DNA from: Tritrichomonas musculus | Lineage: Eukaryota; Parabasalia; Tritrichomonadida; Tritrichomonadidae | Assembly: GCA_039105265.1 (NCBI GenBank) | Contig: JAPFFF010000020.1 | Coordinates: 124,001 to 188,000 of the forward strand | Length of the DNA stretch: 64,000 nt | Reading direction: 5' to 3' | Shown: positions 11,341-22,290 of the stretch, one piece after another | Layout of the letters: each line of letters begins with the position of its first letter | Position numbering within the stretch: the stretch's first letter is position 1 | Made by a program: the position numbers and the translations under genes | The notes under the pieces: generated by a model | The model's input: only the letters and a program-made list of their open reading frames with translations | Databases searched by the model: none | Told to the model about the DNA's origin: nothing

Positions 11341-12469
11341 AAGCACTAATCAAATAAGTGCTTTAAAATATGCTCATTGATATCTATTTTAGGCCAAGAT
11401 AGTAAAAGCTTAAACATATCTATGTTATCATTTTTTAATGCTAGATGCAATGGAAATTTATAAAATAAAAATAATTAATTTGATTGGAATTTTTGGTTAA
11501 TAAATGTCCCTGTCGTTATTTGTATCATTAAAAGGTAAAGATAATAAAAATTTAACAATTTCCAAGTTATTCATTTCGACAGCTATATAAAATACAGTTT
11601 CATTAAACATTGCATTTTAAAACTCGCAATTCTGCATCCATTTGCTGATGTGACAATATTAAATCAATAGTTTTCGTATCATTTTTCTCAAATGCTATTT
11701 TAATGGCTTTTATATAAAAGATAAAAAATATGTAATTTCATTAAAAAAAAAAGTATTAGAACACGATTAAATAATAGTAGATTGAAAACGTGTAGATCTA
11801 TTGTAGGATGAGACAATAATAATTCAATAATTACGAAAGATCCCATTTCAATGGCTATTTCTAATGGTGTAAAAGTAAAATCAGACACATTGGTTCTTTG
11901 ATCAGATAGTACAAATTTAATCATTTCTAAATTAGAACTAAGTACAGCTGAAAAGATGCACTGTGAGAACACGAATTGGGGATGATCATATAAAAGTTTA
12001 ACAATTTTTAAATTTCCTTTTCTCACAGCAAGATTTAATGCATCAATATAAAATAAAAAAAATTAATATTATACAAAAAATATTTCATTTTAAATGTCAT
12101 GAAATATTTTGATTTAAAACATAATAAAAAATAAGTAACATTGAATATTCAAAATATATTCAAAATAGGATAAATGTTTGACTAGAAATTGATACCAAAT
12201 TGACATCAATATTTGGATGTGCTAATAAAAGTTGAACTATTTCTAAATTTCCTTTTTCTATAGCCATATGTAATGGTGTCTGGTAAAATTATGCTTATGG
12301 AATGATATGAATTCATGATCAAAAATTTGATTAACATATTTAATTATTAAAATGGGATTAAAGATTATTATAAAAATTCTATAAAAATATATATGATATG
12401 TAATTTCATCATAATGAAAAAAAATAAAATCAAAATTCTAATTAAAAATTATCAATTTAAATTCCATAT

Positions 12470-12960
12470 TAATGTTTTAGAAAAAATTACGAAATTAAAA
12501 AATATGAATATAAATTCTATTAAAAAAAATGAATGAAAAATGCCATTTCATAATTGAATAAAAACTCTATTAAAATAAATGAATGCAAAAATGCCATTTC
12601 ATAATTAAATAAAAACTCTATTAAAATAAATGAATGCAAAATGCCATATCAATTATTGAATTAAAATTCTATTAAAATAAATGAATGCAAAATGCCATTT
12701 CAATTATTAAATTAAAATTCTATTAAAATAAATGAATGCAAAATGCCATTTCAATTATTAAATTAAAATTCTATTAAAATAAATGAATGCAAAATGTAAT
12801 TTCAACTGTTAAATAAAAATTCTATTAAAATAAATGAATATAAAATGTAATTTCAACTGTTAAATATAAATTCTATTAAAATAATTGAATACAAATTGTG
12901 TTGAAATAGTTAAATACAAATTTCATTCAAATTTTTGAATTAAAATCTGATTTAAATATG
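12470..12960. repeat. 51-bp satellite inside an ankyrin spacer
   Basis: The motif GAATGCAAAATGCCATTTCA recurs at 12632, 12683, 12734 and 12785, an exact 51-base period, with more diverged copies on both sides. The period is a multiple of three, but every frame of the unit contains stops. Confidence 0.85.
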
Positions 12961-13637
12961 AAAAGGTCAATATTTATTTTGTTAACATCTATTTGTGGCT
13001 TTGATAATAAAAATTTAATGATATTCATTCTTTCATATTTTATTGCAGTAAATAATGGAGTTTCATTAAAATAAATAAATTGCTTATTAATATCATAATC
13101 TGGTATTGATAATAAAACTTTACAAGTTTCAAATTTATTTCCACGAATAGCATCATATAAGTTTAAATGATCATTTAAATCATCAAATTTCTTTTTTGAT
13201 AATAAAAGTTTTAAAATTTCAGCATTTCCATTATTAACTGCACATTTCAGAATATCGAGTTTACAATAAACAATTCATGTAAAAATATAATTAAAAAAAG
13301 CATTTAATTAAAAATATCTTTTTTTATTTCGGTATCTATATCAATATCGGGGTAAGATAATAAAAGTTTAACAATATCTATATTTCCTTCATTAACTGCT
13401 ACATATAATGCTGAATACTTATTTGCTTGCTCATTGGAGCCCAAATCTTCATCTTCATCTTCTTCTTCATCATCATCATGACTTAACGAAATATTATTTT
13501 TAAAAATTAAATTAAAATAACAACATTATTTATTTCAATTCCTGGTAATGATAGTAAATATTGAACCATGTCTAAATTTCCGAAATTGATGGCAATTTGC
13601 AATACAGCTCTATTCAAAAATATTAAAATTAAAAACA

Positions 13638-14699
13638 TTATAAAAAAAACTTTAATTTAATTTCTTTTGAAGTTAAATCAACATCAGTCGTTTCAAGTAA
13701 TAGTTTAGCCAAAGCAAAATAATCATATTTACATAACAAAGCGAAATATTGATCAAATTTTATATCATTTTGTAAATAGTAATAATTGAAAGATTTCAAA
13801 CTCATCTTTGTTGTTTGTCCGTTAAAATATGTTTGTAGTAAATAATTCGTGATTTGCTGATGATGACATAAAAATGATTCATTTAAACATTTATTCAATA
13901 ATTCTTGATCATCATTAAGTCTGTTATCGTATTCTTCAAGAAGATGAATCATTTGCACTTTATTTGAATGAACCGCAAAAACCCACAAATTCTTATCTAG
14001 TTTTTGTTCTTTAGTGCATAAATAATTGAAAATTTTGATTGATCCAAAAAATGCTGCATATTCAATTAATCCAACCAAATACCATTTGGTTAATAAATAA
14101 TTGGTTTCAAAAATTGACTGCTTAATTGGTTGCTTAATTGAACGGTTTGTTTGATTGATATAAGTAACGAATTCTTGAATCGAATCTTTTCGTATAATTT
14201 CACAAATTTTTGAATCATTTTCACCAGTTTTTCTTTTGTCTTCAAATAATTCAATGTCTTTGACATCTGTTTTCATGTTTTTGAACGAAATAATTTCAGG
14301 TAGGAAATAATGATAAAAAATATTCTTTTCGTGTAAAGATTCTACGTAATTAATAATATTATCGTCAAGCGTTATCATTTTTTCATTGAATAAAAAGAGA
14401 AGTAGTCTTTTATTGCTCTTAAAAATGTTGAATAAACTATAATTTGGAAAAATTTCTAATTTTTCTTTATAAAAAAGTAAAATTTGTTCGATTTTGGTGA
14501 AGAAATTGGGAGTTCTGTAATGATTATTAGCTATTGACACTAATAAATGAAGAATTTCTATTAATCCATGATCTTTATCATTAATATTTTGTTGATTAAT
14601 TTGATTTTTAACTTTTTCAAAGCCATTCTCCTCATTTCCATCAAGATAAGAAAGGATTGCTTCTTGCATATTATGCATAGTAGTCAAATAATCATTCAT
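13638..14699 (-). CDS. DUF3447 (ankyrin-related) protein
   Basis: A clean 353-codon frame from ATG at 14699 encodes a complete DUF3447-type region. It opens with a helical N-terminus (MNDYLTTMHNMQEAILSYLD) and an NNHYRTPNFFTKIEQIL motif, followed by NKRLLLFLFNEKMI. Next come an EDKRKTGENDSKICEIIR block, an IEYAAFFGSIKIFNYL ankyrin-like repeat and the family hallmark CHHQQITNYLL. DUF3447 is found mainly in trichomonad ankyrin proteins and has no assigned function; ankyrin repeats usually bind other proteins. The frame stops just after VDLTSKEIK, exactly where the ankyrin tail would begin. A 390-bp mariner-type MITE starts 16 bases upstream of the ATG, so the native promoter has been displaced, and no clear TCA initiator remains. 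A downstream Met at codon 8 is an alternative start. Confidence 0.75.
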   Translation of the reverse strand: MNDYLTTMHNMQEAILSYLDGNEENGFEKVKNQINQQNINDKDHGLIEILHLLVSIANNHYRTPNFFTKIEQILLFYKEKLEIFPNYSLFNIFKSNKRLLLFLFNEKMITLDDNIINYVESLHEKNIFYHYFLPEIISFKNMKTDVKDIELFEDKRKTGENDSKICEIIRKDSIQEFVTYINQTNRSIKQPIKQSIFETNYLLTKWYLVGLIEYAAFFGSIKIFNYLCTKEQKLDKNLWVFAVHSNKVQMIHLLEEYDNRLNDDQELLNKCLNESFLCHHQQITNYLLQTYFNGQTTKMSLKSFNYYYLQNDIKFDQYFALLCKYDYFALAKLLLETTDVDLTSKEIKLKFFL

Positions 14700-14714
14700 T
14701 ATCTAAACTTACTA

Positions 14715-15104
14715 CAGTAAGGTTGTAAAATTCAAAAACGTCTCAAAAGAGGAAAATCTACTTTTTCATAGAAAACGATTAAAATGAATTTAAAATAAAA
14801 GTCAAAATAACGAATTTAATTCAAATTTGGATTTTCCTTTATAGCGTTGCAAAAATGGAAAATCCACTTTTTGAATGATGCTCATTTTTTCATATAGAGA
14901 TAGGAAAGCACTATTTAATGAATATAATGTCGCAAACAGCTGTGTGATAAACTTAATCATGGAAATATTATTTCTTAAAATGGTAGGTTTAAACAAGATT
15001 TTCTCTCTATTTCTTTATTTCTTTCATTTTTATTAATGAAAATTTTTTTCTCAAAAAGTCGATTTTCCTATTTTGAAACGTTTTCCAATTTTGAAACCTT
15101 ACTG
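14715..15104. mobile_element. 390-bp Tc1/mariner-type MITE
   Basis: The ends are long inverted repeats of about 53 bases with scattered mismatches. Both begin CAGTAAGGTT read inward, and share the block CAAAA-AGGAAAATC. TA dinucleotides flank both sides (14713-14714 and 15105-15106), as expected for Tc1/mariner insertion. The interior has no transposase. Its terminal repeats do not match those of the mariner at 17.1-18.4 kb, so it belongs to another family. Confidence 0.85.
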
Positions 15105-15509
15105 TATGAAATATTTATTTCCTCTCAATTATTTCATGTATATTTATCTTGTTATAATAAGAATTTTTTTGCTTAAAAAAATAATTTACCCATTTTAGGT
15201 TTTCTTTTATATAAATAAATGAAAAATAAAAGGATATTAAAAAATAATAGTTAGATAAATTAATTTAGTAATATAAATTTCAATATAAAATTTTATAAAT
15301 CTTTTTATCAAAAAGTGGAAATATATAATATGAATATTAAATAAAAAAGGAATATCTTTATAAATATATCTATAAATTGACATTATATCAGTGTTATAAA
15401 TATAATATTTGATATTATAAATTTTATTATGCTAATTAATAGGAAATTAAACTTATATTTGAAGAAAACCTAAAAAATGAATTTTCTTTGAAAATCTTAA
15501 ATTTTTAAA
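15105..15509. other. AT-rich upstream region of the DUF4419 gene
   Basis: About 400 bases with no gene. TTAAATTTTTAAAATG directly precedes the start at 15510. I see no convincing TCA initiator within 15 bases. Confidence 0.4.
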
Positions 15510-16643
15510 ATGCTTCTAACCCACTCCGAACCAGAAACGTTAACTATCCCTGTTGAGCCCGAAAAGAAAAATATGTCTATGATTCTGATTAAGCCTGTAA
15601 CAAAGAAGCGCTTAACACAAATATACGAAGATTATCATTGCACCTCAATTAAAGAAGGTTCAAAAATTAATCTTGACTATGGATGCCATCCTGTTTTCCA
15701 AGGCTTTATTTCAGCCTATAAGAATGATCGTCCAGTTACGATTTCACCAGATATTATATGGCTCTTAATAGTTCAAGCCTTTACACATCACGTTAGCGCT
15801 AATTCCGAAGAACTCCGTTCAATGTTTGTTAATTTCGCAGGTAAAAAAGAACTTACTGTAGATAGAAGGGATCTTAATTTTTTCACCATGACATCAGAAG
15901 ATTTTGAGCGCGAAATTTTCCCAGATTTTGTCAAACAAATATCCAACTTTACAGGTAAAAGCATTACAGATACGATGACTCCCGATTTTACGACGACTAC
16001 CACGATATCCCTTGCAGTTGGTCAACTCTCAATCATGGCAGCCATGAAAAATTACTTTACATACAGAATACTTTGTGGTGGGTGTGGCTTTCCATACATC
16101 ACCATTGAAGGCTCGCTTGAAGACTGGGAAAAAATCATTTTAAAGCTAGACGATTTAAAGAAATACAATTTTGAATGGTTTACAAAAGACGTTACAGAAA
16201 TAGTCAAAAAGATCATTGATACAAAGAAGGGCAACGTTGATCTTTCCTTCTGGAAAGGAATGATCAGATTCAAGGATCCAGACGGTTCTTATTCGCCCGA
16301 TTACATCGACGGATGGTTCACGAAGCTCTTCCCTTACGACTACTACGAGAAGCGGCTGAAGGGGCCAATTTACGAGGGCACGAGCATGCCGTTCGAGATG
16401 CTCAGCATTCCGGTCATAATGAAGATTGTTCCACCTGGCGCAGATGAGAAAGACTTCCCTGAGACAAGGTACGAATTGCTCGCCGGTTTCGTCGGATTCA
16501 CGCAGAACAGAAAGACGGCAAGCATGAAGCCTGAGATCGGCTGGCTACTGCGAAAACAAAAGGAAGTTCCTCAACAACAACAGCCGGGCAACGAATACCA
16601 AAAGAAGCAGGTTTCCTTAAGCAAAGTAAGATTTGGGTTATAA
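15510..16643 (+). CDS. DUF4419 domain protein
   Basis: An intact 377-residue frame from ATG at 15510. The family pattern is clear. HPVFQGFISAYKNDRPVTIS and PDIIWLLIVQAFTHHVSANS are followed by LRSMFVNFAGKKEL, then MTPDFTTTTTISLAVGQLSIM and AAMKNYFTYRILCGGCGFP, and finally ITIEGSLEDWEKIILKLDDL. These are the hallmarks of DUF4419, a family found patchily in fungi, amoebae, other protists and some bacteria, with no established activity. The C-terminus is a Gln-rich tail (PQQQQPGNEYQKKQ). The last third (about 16290-16620) has markedly higher G+C and G/C-ending codons than anything else nearby. That may mean strong expression-linked codon bias or recent acquisition. No breaks are seen. Confidence 0.9.
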   Translation: MLLTHSEPETLTIPVEPEKKNMSMILIKPVTKKRLTQIYEDYHCTSIKEGSKINLDYGCHPVFQGFISAYKNDRPVTISPDIIWLLIVQAFTHHVSANSEELRSMFVNFAGKKELTVDRRDLNFFTMTSEDFEREIFPDFVKQISNFTGKSITDTMTPDFTTTTTISLAVGQLSIMAAMKNYFTYRILCGGCGFPYITIEGSLEDWEKIILKLDDLKKYNFEWFTKDVTEIVKKIIDTKKGNVDLSFWKGMIRFKDPDGSYSPDYIDGWFTKLFPYDYYEKRLKGPIYEGTSMPFEMLSIPVIMKIVPPGADEKDFPETRYELLAGFVGFTQNRKTASMKPEIGWLLRKQKEVPQQQQPGNEYQKKQVSLSKVRFGL

Positions 16644-17095
16644 ATGAAATTATTCACCTTTTTAATTTTATCTATTTTTAAAGTTTGGCCAATATTTGGA
16701 TAGTGAAGTTTATTTAGGCAGTTAATGATTTTAATCTTTTAAAAGATGAAAATAATATTCGATGTTCATTACGTGATTTCATATTTTTCTTTTGCTACTG
16801 CTGCACATGCTTGATCGGCCCTTTAGATAGAAGGTCGGCTATTTCTTGATAATTTCTTTCTCTTGCATAGTCAATGGCAGTTTTGTAAAACATTCAATCA
16901 AAAATTCCATAAAACATTGTCAATTTCAATATCATGAAAAATGTTTGATTTGAATATTATGAAAATTTTTGATTTAAAAGTCTTTCATGTTGATATCAAT
17001 GCCTTCTTGTCTTAATAATAATTCAACAATTTCTCTGTGGTTTCCATATACGGCATAAATCAACCCCGTATTATTAAATGATAGAGTTAAATATA

Positions 17096-18372
17096 GGTCA
17101 TTCAATAAGTTCGTAACTCTGAAATATTTCAACACACAATAAATGAAAATAAAATTAAAATTGTTTATTTTAAAGGTAAGCTCCACCGCTTAAAAAAACC
17201 AGATGAAGTCTGTTAATCCAATTTTGGAACACGGCTTCCCACGTCGATTTATCAATATTTTCAATGATTTCTGTCAGTGATTGAAAAAGTTCATTTGCCG
17301 AATTGTGCACTTTTCCTTTCAACTTATTTTTTGAAAAACCATATAAAAAAAAGTCGTTGGGACTCACATCTGGCGAATAAGCCGGATGTGGCAAGCGTGT
17401 GAACTTGAGCTCCTTGAATTTTTCATTTGTTTTTTTAGAATTATGAGGTTTTGCGTTATCTAAATGAATTAATACATTTGAATTCTTTCTTATTCCAAGC
17501 TTCGTTTGAGCAGCTTCTCTCAAACTTGGTAAAATAACGTCACACATGTACTGTGAGTTAAATCTTGTTTTAAGTGGGAGCATTTCTAATAGAACGAGAC
17601 CTGAAGCTGAAAAAGCACTAAAAATCATAATTTTTTGATCAGAAATGAGACGATTGGGAAGAACAATGTTTTCACCTTCATGTAAATAAGCTTCTTCTAT
17701 ATAATAGTTGAGATAAAACCAACTTTCATCACATGTAATCACCTGATATTGTTTTGTTTTTGATAGACCTTTCAATATAGAATAAAGAGAATAACATTCT
17801 TGCCGACGATTTTTAATTTGACAATCTGTCAAAACATGAGGGACCCATTTTGCATGCCTTTTTTTTCTGCCAAGATCAACAGTTAAAATCTTAATAACTG
17901 TATAAGCATGAATACCAATAGCTGATGAAATGCTCTGAGCAGATGAAAACGGGTAATCTTCAATGTATTGCTTCACTTTATCTATATAATCTTCGTTAAT
18001 GGGTCTTCCTGACCGTGGCAAATCATTCAGCTCTGTGCGCCCATTCTTAAACATTACAATCCATTTTTTAACAAAAGATAATGTAGGTGCAGCACCATTA
18101 TAAGCTTGAACCATTTGATCATGGATCTCCGTAGGCCCTTTCCCTAAAAGCCAGTAATAATGCACTACTGCTCGAAATTCTACATTCATAAAAATGATTT
18201 TTTAAACGTATAAAATTTTAAACGTCTTTCAACTCAGCGAATATTATCTAATAAAACAAATCATTTTAATAAATTATAGAATACTTCCTATAAATTATAA
18301 AAACTATATTTAAAAATTGAATAATCATTTCTTCTTTCTAAAACGTTGGAGTTACGAACTTATTGAATGACC
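17096..18372 (-). mobile_element. Complete mariner element
   Basis: The element is 1,277 bases long with 24-base inverted repeats that start GGTCATTCAATAAGTTCGTA. It is flanked by TA on both sides (17094-17095 and 18373-18374). It contains one intact transposase gene. The two ends are identical over the terminal repeat, implying a recent insertion. It sits inside an ankyrin-array spacer, and joining the flanks restores the usual spacer wording. Confidence 0.95.
17170..18189 (-). CDS. Mariner transposase (DD34D)
   Basis: A 339-residue frame from ATG at 18189, typical mariner length. The N-terminal half carries the paired helix-turn-helix region and an LPRSGRP-type linker (residues 57-63). The mariner signature WVPHVL is at 115-120. 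Catalytic acids are D154 (ITCDESW), D244 (IHLDNAKPH) and D279 (YSPDVSPND). There are exactly 34 residues between the second and third, the DD34D spacing. No stop, shift or missing catalytic residue is seen, so this copy may encode active enzyme. It resembles the Tvmar-type mariners known in trichomonads; the exact subfamily would need a database comparison. Confidence 0.97.
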   Translation of the reverse strand: MNVEFRAVVHYYWLLGKGPTEIHDQMVQAYNGAAPTLSFVKKWIVMFKNGRTELNDLPRSGRPINEDYIDKVKQYIEDYPFSSAQSISSAIGIHAYTVIKILTVDLGRKKRHAKWVPHVLTDCQIKNRRQECYSLYSILKGLSKTKQYQVITCDESWFYLNYYIEEAYLHEGENIVLPNRLISDQKIMIFSAFSASGLVLLEMLPLKTRFNSQYMCDVILPSLREAAQTKLGIRKNSNVLIHLDNAKPHNSKKTNEKFKELKFTRLPHPAYSPDVSPNDFFLYGFSKNKLKGKVHNSANELFQSLTEIIENIDKSTWEAVFQNWINRLHLVFLSGGAYL

Positions 18373-19583
18373 TATACCATAAATCATCGTAAATTTTAAT
18401 ACCATAAAAAAAAAAGAAAGATTTGAATATCATGAATGATTTTGATTTAAAATATCTTGCATGTTGATACCAATACCTTCTTGTTGTAACAATAGTCTAA
18501 CAATTTCTATGCGATTATTCATTATAGCACAAATCAACGCTGTAAAATTAAATATTAGAAATAAATTCCATAAAATCATTCAAAATTGCAATACCATGAA
18601 AAAAGTTAGACTTGAATATCATGAATGCTTATGATATAAAATCGATCTTATGTTGATATCAATATCTTCTTTCCTTAACAATAATTCAACAATTTTTATA
18701 TTGCCATTTATTATAGCACAAGTCAGAGCCGCCTTATCAAATATTTGAGTAAAAATGCCATAAATTATTATAAATTTCAATATCATAAAAAAGGCTAGAT
18801 TTGAATATTATGAATGTTTCTGATTTAAAATGTTTTTAATGTTGATATCAATGCTTTCTTGTTGTAATAATAATTCAACAACATCTTTATAACCATTATT
18901 TACAGCACAAATCAAAGCTGTCATATTAAATGTTCGAAATGAATTCCATTAATTATAATTAATTTCAATTTCATGAAAAAAGTTAGATTTGAATACCATG
19001 AATGATTTTAATTTAAAGTGTCTTTCATGTTGATATCAATGCCTTTTTGTTTTAATAATAGTTCAACAATATCTATATAGCCCTTTGTTGCAGCACAAAT
19101 CAACGCTGTCATATTAGATATTTGAGTTAAATTCCTTAAATCATTAAAATTTTCAATCCAATGAAAAAAGTTAGATTTGAATACCATAAATGATTTCGAT
19201 TTATAATGGTTTTCATGTTGATATCAATTCCTTCTTGCTTTAATAATAATTCAACAATTTCTCTTTGATCATTATATACAGCAACAATCAAAACTGTAAT
19301 ATTAAATATTCGAGTTAAATATCATAAAACATTACAATTATCAATACTATAAAAAAAGTAAGATTCGAATATCATGAATGATATTGATTTATAATGGCTC
19401 TCATATTGATATCAATTCTTTCTTGTTTCAATAATAGTTCAACAATTTCTTTGTGGCCGGCAAATGCGGCATTGAACAACACCGTCCTATTAAATGATCA
19501 AAATTTATTCCATAAATCATTCAAATTTTAAATATAATGAAAAAGTTAGATTTGAATATCATGAATGTTTTTGATTTAAAATG

Positions 19584-20753
19584 TCATTTTAATGTTTGAT
19601 GTGTAATTTTAGAATTGATGTCAATGGTAAATTCTGATAAATAAAGTTCAACAAGTGTGTAATAATCAAATTCACATAAATAATGAAGCATGTTTTTGTA
19701 TTTCATGTTTGTTGGGAAAAAACAATAATTGTGAGATTCAACTGCATATCGATAAAGATTGTGATTATAGTCGTTTTTAATGTTAATTTGTAGATCTTTT
19801 TCTGTCATTAAATTATCAATGATGTAGTTCGAAATTTCGTTGTGATGACATTTAATCGATTCTTTAAGAATTTCTTCATAATCATTATCTGGTGGTGAAA
19901 CATGATTGTCTTCAAGATATTTGATCAGTTCTGCATTACAACTGTGAATTCCATAAATCCACATCGATGGCATTAGTTAAACTCCTTTCTTTTCAATGTA
20001 TTTGATGATGTCATTCGAACCATAAAATGATGCATATTCAATCAAACTGATTTTGTATTTTCCTGTCAAAAGTTGGTTTGTTTCAAAAATTGATTTTTTA
20101 ATTTCAATTTCGAGTGATAAATTTCTTTGTTCTGTAAATCTGATGAATTCTTTGATTTCGTTATTTCGAATCAGTTCACACAAACAATCATCATTCAATC
20201 CTTCTCGTCGTTTTTCATAGAATTTGGATTCAATTTCCTTGTTCATTCGTTCAATAAATTTCTCGTCTTTTAAACATTTATTCTTCCTGCCATATGTTTC
20301 AATGTTTTCTTTTGTGAGAAACGGTTTGATTTCTGGTTGAAAATATTCACAATAACTTATGCTGAAATATTCCGAACTCGTAATTATTGAAAAAATGGAT
20401 TCATCAATTATCATCATTTTTTCTTCAAGAAGAAATAGAAGAATTCGCTTGTTATCTTTGAAAATGTCGAATATTTCAAAATTTGGAAAATATTTTAGAA
20501 TATCTTTTTTCAAATACCTCAAAATTTGTTCAAGTTTAGAAATAAAATTCGGAACACGTTTATGATGGCTTCCGACGTTGTTTAAAAGCTGTAATAATGC
20601 TTTAAATTTATATTTATCGTTAGTTATTTGGTCAGACGTGATTAACTCAATGAAATTTTCATATTTGTCATCTGCAGCTGTTTCATCTTCAAGGAAATCC
20701 AGAAGATTGCTCTGAATACTTTTCATTTTCCCAACAAATTCTTCAACACTCAT
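19584..20753 (-). pseudogene. Gene B: DUF3447 protein with one nonsense codon
   Basis: The frame from ATG at 20753 encodes MSVEEFVGKMKSIQSNLLDF, then the full DUF3447 block (RVPNFISKLEQILRYL, NKRILLFLLEEKMMI, EKRREGLNDDCLCELIR, CHHNEISNYIIDNL). It is almost identical to gene C at 22291-23448. A single base turns the Glu codon of gene C into TAA at 19974-19976, cutting the protein after IEKKGV; the frame then continues unharmed to 19584. The ATG was chosen over the upstream non-ATG extension because an initiator-like TCATTA lies 6 bases before it. Otherwise identical genes B and C differ in a 35-base patch (about 20045-20079). Confidence 0.8.
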
Positions 20754-20758
20754 TTTAC

Positions 20759-20764
20759 TAATGA
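20759..20764 (-). promoter_or_regulatory. Initiator-like TCATTA of gene B
   Basis: On the minus strand TCATTAGTAAAATG places the motif a few bases before the start codon, as in trichomonad promoters. The identical arrangement occurs at gene C. Confidence 0.5.
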
Positions 20765-20819
20765 ACAATATTAAATATGAAATGTGATATGAAAACAAAT
20801 ATTATTTTTTTCTATTTTT

Positions 20820-21144
20820 TAGAATGAAGGAACTCATAATATCCAATAACCTATTCTCAACCATTTTTTGAAATCGTTTAGATTTTATATGCGTTTTAAT
20901 TTTAGAAAGACCTCAGAGATAGACATGAGAATTTATGGTAATATACTTGCTTGATTATTTATGTGCGAATGCTCATAGTAATACCGATTTTAGACTAATA
21001 AAAAACTATTCAGTTTATATTTTTTTTATATAGAAAAAAACATGAGTAACTACTATTTTATTCTCAAAAATAAAAAAATATCAAAATAAAAGAAAAGTAT
21101 AGTCCTTTGAAAATGTTGTGTATTTTTAAACAATTCCTCATTTT
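20820..21144. other. Intergenic spacer between genes B and C
   Basis: AT-rich DNA between the promoter of gene B and the 3' end of gene C; no gene or repeat was recognised. Confidence 0.5.
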
Positions 21145-22290
21145 TCAATAATTGTTTTCTAAATTTTGATCTTTTGCAACTGTTTTGCTTGCTTTTATCG
21201 GCCCTTTAGATAGAAGGTCAGCAATTTCTTGATAATTTTTTTCTCTTGCATAGTCAATGGCAGTTTTGTACAATATTCAATAAAAAATTCCATAAATCAT
21301 TATCAATTTCAATATCATTAAAAATGTTAGACTTGAATATTATGAATACTTTTGATTTAAAATGCTTTTCATGTTGACATCAATATCTTTTTGCCTTAGT
21401 AATAATTCAACAATTTCTCGATGGCCTTCATATGCAGACCAAATTAACGCCGTCCAATTAAATATTGGTGTTGAATTCCATAAATCATTAAAAATTTCAA
21501 TGTCATGAAAAAAAGTAAGATTTGAAATCCCTTTCGCGTTGATATCAATGTTTTCTTGTTCTAATAATATTTCAACAATTTCTCTATTACCTCCTAATGC
21601 AGAATAAATCAATATTGTATGAAAAAATTTCGAGTTAAATTCCATTAATTATTTTAAACTATAATATAATAAAAAATGTTAGACTTGAGTTTTATGAATG
21701 TGTTTGATATCAAATGTCTCTCATGTTGATATCAATGCATCCTTGTCTTAATAATAGTTCAACAATTTCTTTATGGTTTTCAGCTGCAGCAAAAAAAAAT
21801 GCCGTCCTATCAAATGCTAGAGTAAAATTCCATAAATTATAATAAATTTCAATATCATGAAAGGCATTAAATTGAATATCATGAATATTTTTAATTAATA
21901 ATGTCTTTCATATTGATATCAATGCCTTCTTGGCTTAATAATAATTCAATAATATCTTTATGGCCATCCCACATAGACAAAATCAAAGCAGTACTATTAA
22001 ATGATAGAGTTAAATCCCATAAATTATTATAAATTTCAATATCATTAAAAAAGTTAGATTTGAATATTATAAATGCTTTTGATTTAAAATATCTTTCATA
22101 TTGATATCAATACCTTCTTGTTTTAATAATAACTCAACAATTTCTTTATTGCTTTTTAGTGCAGCATACATCAACACAGTCTTATTAAATGTTAAAGTTA
22201 AATTCCATAAATCATTATAAATCTCAATATTATGAAAAAGTTAGATCTGAATATCATGAATGTTTTTGATTTAAAATGTCATTTAAATAT
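21145..22290 (-). pseudogene. Ankyrin tail of tandem gene C
   Basis: About six ankyrin units on the minus strand, each with a TALIWSAYEGHREIVELLL-like core, end in KTAIDYAREKNYQEIADLLS and a longer Lys/Ser tail (stop TGA at 21145-21147). Two units are joined in one open frame (21340-21645), where the spacer itself reads through as SNLTFFHDIEIFNDLWNSTP. The other spacers break the frame. No GT-AG boundaries are seen. Confidence 0.65.

Larger units (their letters stand above)
10293..13637 (-). pseudogene. Broken ankyrin tail of the 13.6-14.7 kb DUF3447 gene
   Basis: On the minus strand, at least ten ankyrin-like segments follow the DUF3447 gene. Examples are AVLQIAINFGNLDMVQYLL near 13.6 kb, SALYVAVNEGNIDIVKLLL near 13.4 kb, LKCAVNNGNAEILKLLL near 13.2 kb, a three-repeat open frame at 11700-12026, and the terminal pair ending at 10293 (QKTPLHVAVQKGNTELVEIL and TPLQQAFENGNEEIIQLI). 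They are separated by AT-rich spacers with stops that lack GT-AG boundaries. One spacer is swollen by a 51-bp satellite (12.5-12.96 kb) and another by a 26-bp satellite holding a MITE. Read literally the tail is not translatable as one frame, so I call it decayed. An unusual form of RNA or translational processing cannot be excluded from sequence alone. Confidence 0.6.
16795..19583 (-). pseudogene. Ankyrin tail of tandem gene B, interrupted by mariner
   Basis: About eight ankyrin units with a 188-189-base period lie on the minus strand, positions marked by the GATATCAAC sense motif near 19408, 19220, 19032, 18844 and 18655. Each has a TALIxAxxxxHxEIVELLL core, ended by KTAIDYARERNYQEIADLLS and a TAG at 16795-16797. 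The spacers carry stops and lack GT-AG signals. A 1,277-bp mariner has inserted in the spacer between two units (17096-18372). The terminal unit is the same C-terminus as in genes C and D, so the array still has its original end. Confidence 0.65.

Noticed and set aside
10293-13637. Standard GT-AG introns separating ankyrin segments
   Set aside because: Spacer edges were inspected in several arrays; donors and acceptors are not shared, many spacers have no AG at the 3' side, and the ACTAAC-like trichomonad acceptor is absent.
14802-14996. 64-codon ORF inside the 390-bp MITE
   Set aside because: Lies wholly within a non-autonomous element and has no transposase motifs.
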